Source: JAEMQF01 sp963850525 (GTDB taxonomy: Bacteria; Pseudomonadota; Gammaproteobacteria; Burkholderiales; Burkholderiaceae_C). From it: a DNA stretch of 64,000 bases. Shown in pieces: positions 61,189 through 64,000 of this stretch. The stretch lies in contig CAWKLQ010000001.1 of NCBI GenBank assembly GCA_963850525.1, positions 1 through 64,000 on the forward strand, given 5' to 3'. The notes under the pieces are model-generated. The model saw only the letters and a list, made by a program, of their open reading frames with translations. It was not told the DNA's origin and ran no database searches. The stretch's first letter is position 1; each line of letters begins with the position of its first letter. The position numbers and the translations under genes were made by a program.

Positions 61189-61270
61189 CTGCGCTGCGTC
61201 CTCCTGCTCATTCTCACGGATTTTCGCATCGCGCAGCGCTACCATAGGGCCGTCGCAAGGAGTCAGCGTC

Positions 61271-61606
61271 ATGTCCGCACCCCGTACCAAGCCGCCCAAG
61301 CCGCCCGTCGCACCCGAACCCGCGATTGAAGACACGGCGTCGGGCGATCTTGCCCCGCCCGACCTCGGCGCGGTGATTCAACGCCCCGACGGCTGGTACT
61401 GGCTCGCCGAGCGGGGCAGCCAGCAGTTCGGGCCTTTTGCATCGGCAGCTGACGCGCTGGCCGACATGCACGCCGCCGCCGATGACGGCCTGGAGCCGGG
61501 TGAAACCCTCGAAGAAGCCGAAGACGAACTGGGTGTGGCCGGTTGGGTCGACCCCGATACGGGCGAGCTGGCCGAAGAATCGCACGCGCGCATCGAAGAC
61601 CACTGA
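61271..61606 (+). CDS. Conserved small protein, function unknown
   Basis: 111 residues, Pro-rich start, then RPDGWYWLAERGSQQFGPFA and an acidic tail. AAGGAG nine bases before ATG 61271. I recognise no named family with certainty. Confidence 0.7.
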   Translation: MSAPRTKPPKPPVAPEPAIEDTASGDLAPPDLGAVIQRPDGWYWLAERGSQQFGPFASAADALADMHAAADDGLEPGETLEEAEDELGVAGWVDPDTGELAEESHARIEDH

Positions 61607-61616
61607 ATCCGCGGTC

Positions 61617-62279
61617 TCAGCCCAGCACCTTCAGCAGCCAGGCGTTGAGCGCCTCGATTTCTTCCTGGCACACCGAGTGCTCCATCGGGTACTCGTGCCA
61701 GTCCACTGCATAACCCAGTTTGACGAGCGCGTCGCGCGATGCGCTCGCGCGGTCCAAGGTGATCATCGGGTCGCGCTTGCCGTGCGCCATGAAGATCGGC
61801 ACCAGCGCATTCGCGTCGTGGCGCTCAGCTGCGGTGCTGGCCGCCAGCGGCAAATAGCCCGACATGCACACCAGGCCGCCCAGGCGCTCGGGGTAGCGCA
61901 GGCCCGCAAGCAGCGTCATCGCGCAGCCTTGCGAAAAGCCGCCGAGCACGATGCGCTGCGCCGCCACGCCGCGCGCGCGTTCCCGGGCGATCAGCGCATG
62001 AACTTCGCGCATCGATTCGCGCAAACCCGCTTCGTCTTCGCGCCGGTCGAGCTGCGTGCCCAGGATGTCGTACCAGGCGCGCATCTTGTAGCCGTTGTTG
62101 ATCGTCACCGGGCGCACCGCCGCGCGCGGCAGGATGAAACGCACCGGGCCGAGCGCCGACAGTTCGAGCTGATCGCCGAAGCTCAGGAAGTCCGTGCCGT
62201 CGGCGCCCAGGCCGTGCAGGATGATGAGGCTCGCGACGGCTTGGCCGGCGGGGTGGAGTTCTATGGTTTCCAATGGCAT
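61617..62279 (-). CDS. Carboxylesterase / lysophospholipase-like hydrolase (YpfH/EstB type)
   Basis: 220 residues from ATG 62279. LHGLGADGTDF oxyanion region, nucleophile GFSQGCAM, Asp in GKRDPMI, His in MEHSVCQEE. Alpha/beta hydrolase of the carboxylesterase 2 family. Confidence 0.92.
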   Translation of the reverse strand: MPLETIELHPAGQAVASLIILHGLGADGTDFLSFGDQLELSALGPVRFILPRAAVRPVTINNGYKMRAWYDILGTQLDRREDEAGLRESMREVHALIARERARGVAAQRIVLGGFSQGCAMTLLAGLRYPERLGGLVCMSGYLPLAASTAAERHDANALVPIFMAHGKRDPMITLDRASASRDALVKLGYAVDWHEYPMEHSVCQEEIEALNAWLLKVLG

Positions 62280-62331
62280 GGTCGGTTCGCGCAGGGGGTG
62301 GTGAAAGGCAGGCGCCTGCATGGTACGCGAC

Positions 62332-63546
62332 TCATGACGCGTCGAGGTCATGGCCCCGGCAGGCGTACCACAGCGTCACGTCGTAAGCGATTTTGAGCGC
62401 GCCGCAGATCAGCAGCGGCGCGGCGAGCAGGCCCGACGCGAACAGCGCGCCGCCCAGGCTCGGGCCGAGCGCCGCGGCCAGGCTGCGCGGCACTGCGGTG
62501 AGGCTTGCCGCGGCGGCGCGTTCAGCCGGCGTGACCACACTCATCACGAAGGCGCTGCGCGTGGGAACGTCCATTTGCGACAAGGCGCTGCGCACCAGTA
62601 GCAGGCCGAGGGCCAGCGGCAGATTCGGCGCGAGCGCCGCCAGGATCAGGCAGATGTTTGCCGGGATGTGCGTGAACACCATCGTATTCAACAGGCCGAT
62701 GCGCTGCGCGACCCACGGCGCAGCCCACATCGACGCCGCGGCGAGCAGGCCGGTCGCGAAAAACAGGATTCCCGTCTCGCCGGGCGCCAAGCCGAAGCGC
62801 TGCATCAGCCACAGCGCCATCAGGCTGTTCACGACCAGGCCGCCGGCAAACGAATCCACCGAAAACAGCGCGGCGAGCTTGATCACGATCGCGCGCGATT
62901 CGCCCAGCGGTGCACTCGGCGCGGCGGCCGCGCTCGCGGGCAGCACCGGCAAGCGGCGATACAGAAAATAAAGCGCAACGCCCGCGCCGGCGTAGCCGAC
63001 GAACATGCAGCGCAGCGCGGCAAGCTCATTCAGCCCGGCGTGCGCCGCGAGCCACGCCGGCACGGCGGCGGCGAGCGCGCCACAGGCGCCGCTCAGCGAA
63101 GCGAGCAGACTGTAGCGCGCAAACAATGTGGTTCGAGCAGCGCCTTGCGCAGCGCCTGCGAGGCGCGAATGTTCGAGCGGCAGGAATACGCTCACGTCGC
63201 CCGAGCCTGGATTGAGCGTGCCGACAAAGGCGACGATCAGCAGCGGCCAGAAGCCTTGCAGGCCGGCAAACGCGACACCGGTTCCGGCCATCAACAGCGC
63301 TGCGCCGAGCAGCAGATTGCGTGAGCGGAAGTGGTGGCCCCACGCGCCCACGACCAAGGTGGCTGCCGCCGAGCCGAGCAGGGTGACGGTGCAAAGCACG
63401 CCCACCGCCCAGGTCTGCAGGCCCAGGGCCAGCAAATACACCGGCAGCAACACGGCGACGTAGCCGTCGACGAAGGCGCGCAAGGCACGCCCCGCGACGA
63501 GCAGGCGCGCGGCGGGGTCGGCACCGGCGGGCGCCAGCAGGCTCAT
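62332..63546 (-). CDS. Major facilitator superfamily exporter
   Basis: 404 residues from ATG 63546 (a TTG at 63666 would extend it and overlap the selD stop). Twelve helices in two halves; AFVDGYVAVLLPVYLL and FGLAPGETGILFFATG. Substrate unknown. Confidence 0.87.
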   Translation of the reverse strand: MSLLAPAGADPAARLLVAGRALRAFVDGYVAVLLPVYLLALGLQTWAVGVLCTVTLLGSAAATLVVGAWGHHFRSRNLLLGAALLMAGTGVAFAGLQGFWPLLIVAFVGTLNPGSGDVSVFLPLEHSRLAGAAQGAARTTLFARYSLLASLSGACGALAAAVPAWLAAHAGLNELAALRCMFVGYAGAGVALYFLYRRLPVLPASAAAAPSAPLGESRAIVIKLAALFSVDSFAGGLVVNSLMALWLMQRFGLAPGETGILFFATGLLAAASMWAAPWVAQRIGLLNTMVFTHIPANICLILAALAPNLPLALGLLLVRSALSQMDVPTRSAFVMSVVTPAERAAAASLTAVPRSLAAALGPSLGGALFASGLLAAPLLICGALKIAYDVTLWYACRGHDLDAS

Positions 63547-63662
63547 GAAAATGCGCCGAGGTATTGCCGCAGCGTCGAGTTCGAGTTGCGCCCGCGTGTC
63601 GCTCGAGCTGTGCTCAAGTGGGGTTCGACTCGCGTTCGGGTTGCGCCGACGCTGGCGCAGAC

Positions 63663-64000
63663 TCAAGCGATGATGAGTCGCCCCGGCCCGTCAACCACGC
63701 GGCCGATCACTGCCGCATGCGCAAAGCCGCCGCGTTTGAAAATCTCCATGACTTCAGCCGCTTGTGCGGGCGCGCACGAGACGAGCAGGCCGCCGCTCGT
63801 CTGCGGGTCGGTGAGCAGGGCGCGGTCCGCTTCGGAAAATCCCGTGGGCAGCGTCACGTCAGCGCCGTAACTCGCCCAGTTGCGCCCCGACGCGCCGGTC
63901 ACCATGCCCTGCGCGGCGAGTTCGCGAACGCCGGGGAGCAGCGGCACTTTCGCCCAGTCGAGTTGCACCGAACACTTGGCGCCGCGCGCGAGTTCCAGGC
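63663..64000 (-). CDS. selD: Selenide, water dikinase, C-terminal part (runs off the window)
   Basis: About 112 residues seen. LLTDPQTSGGLLVSC is the diagnostic SelD motif; LELARGAKCSVQLDWAKV matches the preceding core. The 5' part lies beyond 64000. It makes selenophosphate. Confidence 0.9.
   Translation of the reverse strand, partial: LELARGAKCSVQLDWAKVPLLPGVRELAAQGMVTGASGRNWASYGADVTLPTGFSEADRALLTDPQTSGGLLVSCAPAQAAEVMEIFKRGGFAHAAVIGRVVDGPGRLIIA

Overview
The window looks like a piece of chromosome from a high-GC betaproteobacterium, most likely Burkholderiales. The evidence is the codon composition, the blocks yicC / kinase / PP2C / rph / rdgB / hemW, fkpB-ispH-serS and pcm-tolC, a PEP-CTERM protein, and lipoproteins with poly-Gly directly after the lipobox Cys. 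No genus can be named from the sequence alone.

Region 1 (1-27.7 kb) is accessory and secreted-product DNA. It holds the C-terminal end of a large RTX/cadherin-like type I secreted protein, and a minus-strand block of a three-module NRPS followed by a TPR-sulfotransferase, cysD and cysNC. The last three genes overlap and together make PAPS and use it. Then come a very large RTX protein with an animal-type haem peroxidase domain, a cyclophilin-type lipoprotein, a PEP-CTERM protein and an NHL-repeat lipoprotein. Almost every long gene here is broken by single-base indels, often in short homopolymers, and most of the breaks I traced restore a canonical motif when corrected. No such break was seen in 27.7-64 kb except in the toxin remnant near 40.9 kb.

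Region 2 (26.9-34.5 kb) has two inverted 235-bp MITE-like elements, then a type I secretion system (TolC-like, ABC ATPase with a C39-like domain, HlyD adaptor). It is the obvious candidate exporter for the two RTX proteins. Next to it is a pcm-tolC pair.

Region 3 (34.5-40.5 kb) is a TetR-regulated RND efflux operon with a clear palindromic operator. Region 4 (40.5-43.3 kb) is a patch of hemA 3' remnant, decayed VapBC and an intact-looking HipBA.

Region 5 (43.3-64 kb) is mostly housekeeping: YicC, a Ser/Thr kinase and PP2C phosphatase pair, RNase PH, RdgB, HemW, a diguanylate cyclase overlapping a truncated haemoglobin, Smr, RadC, FkpB, IspH, SerS, a hydratase-like protein, tRNA-Ser(CGA), a Spy/CpxP-like protein with its two-component system, a MATE exporter, an HD-like protein, an esterase, an MFS exporter and the end of SelD.
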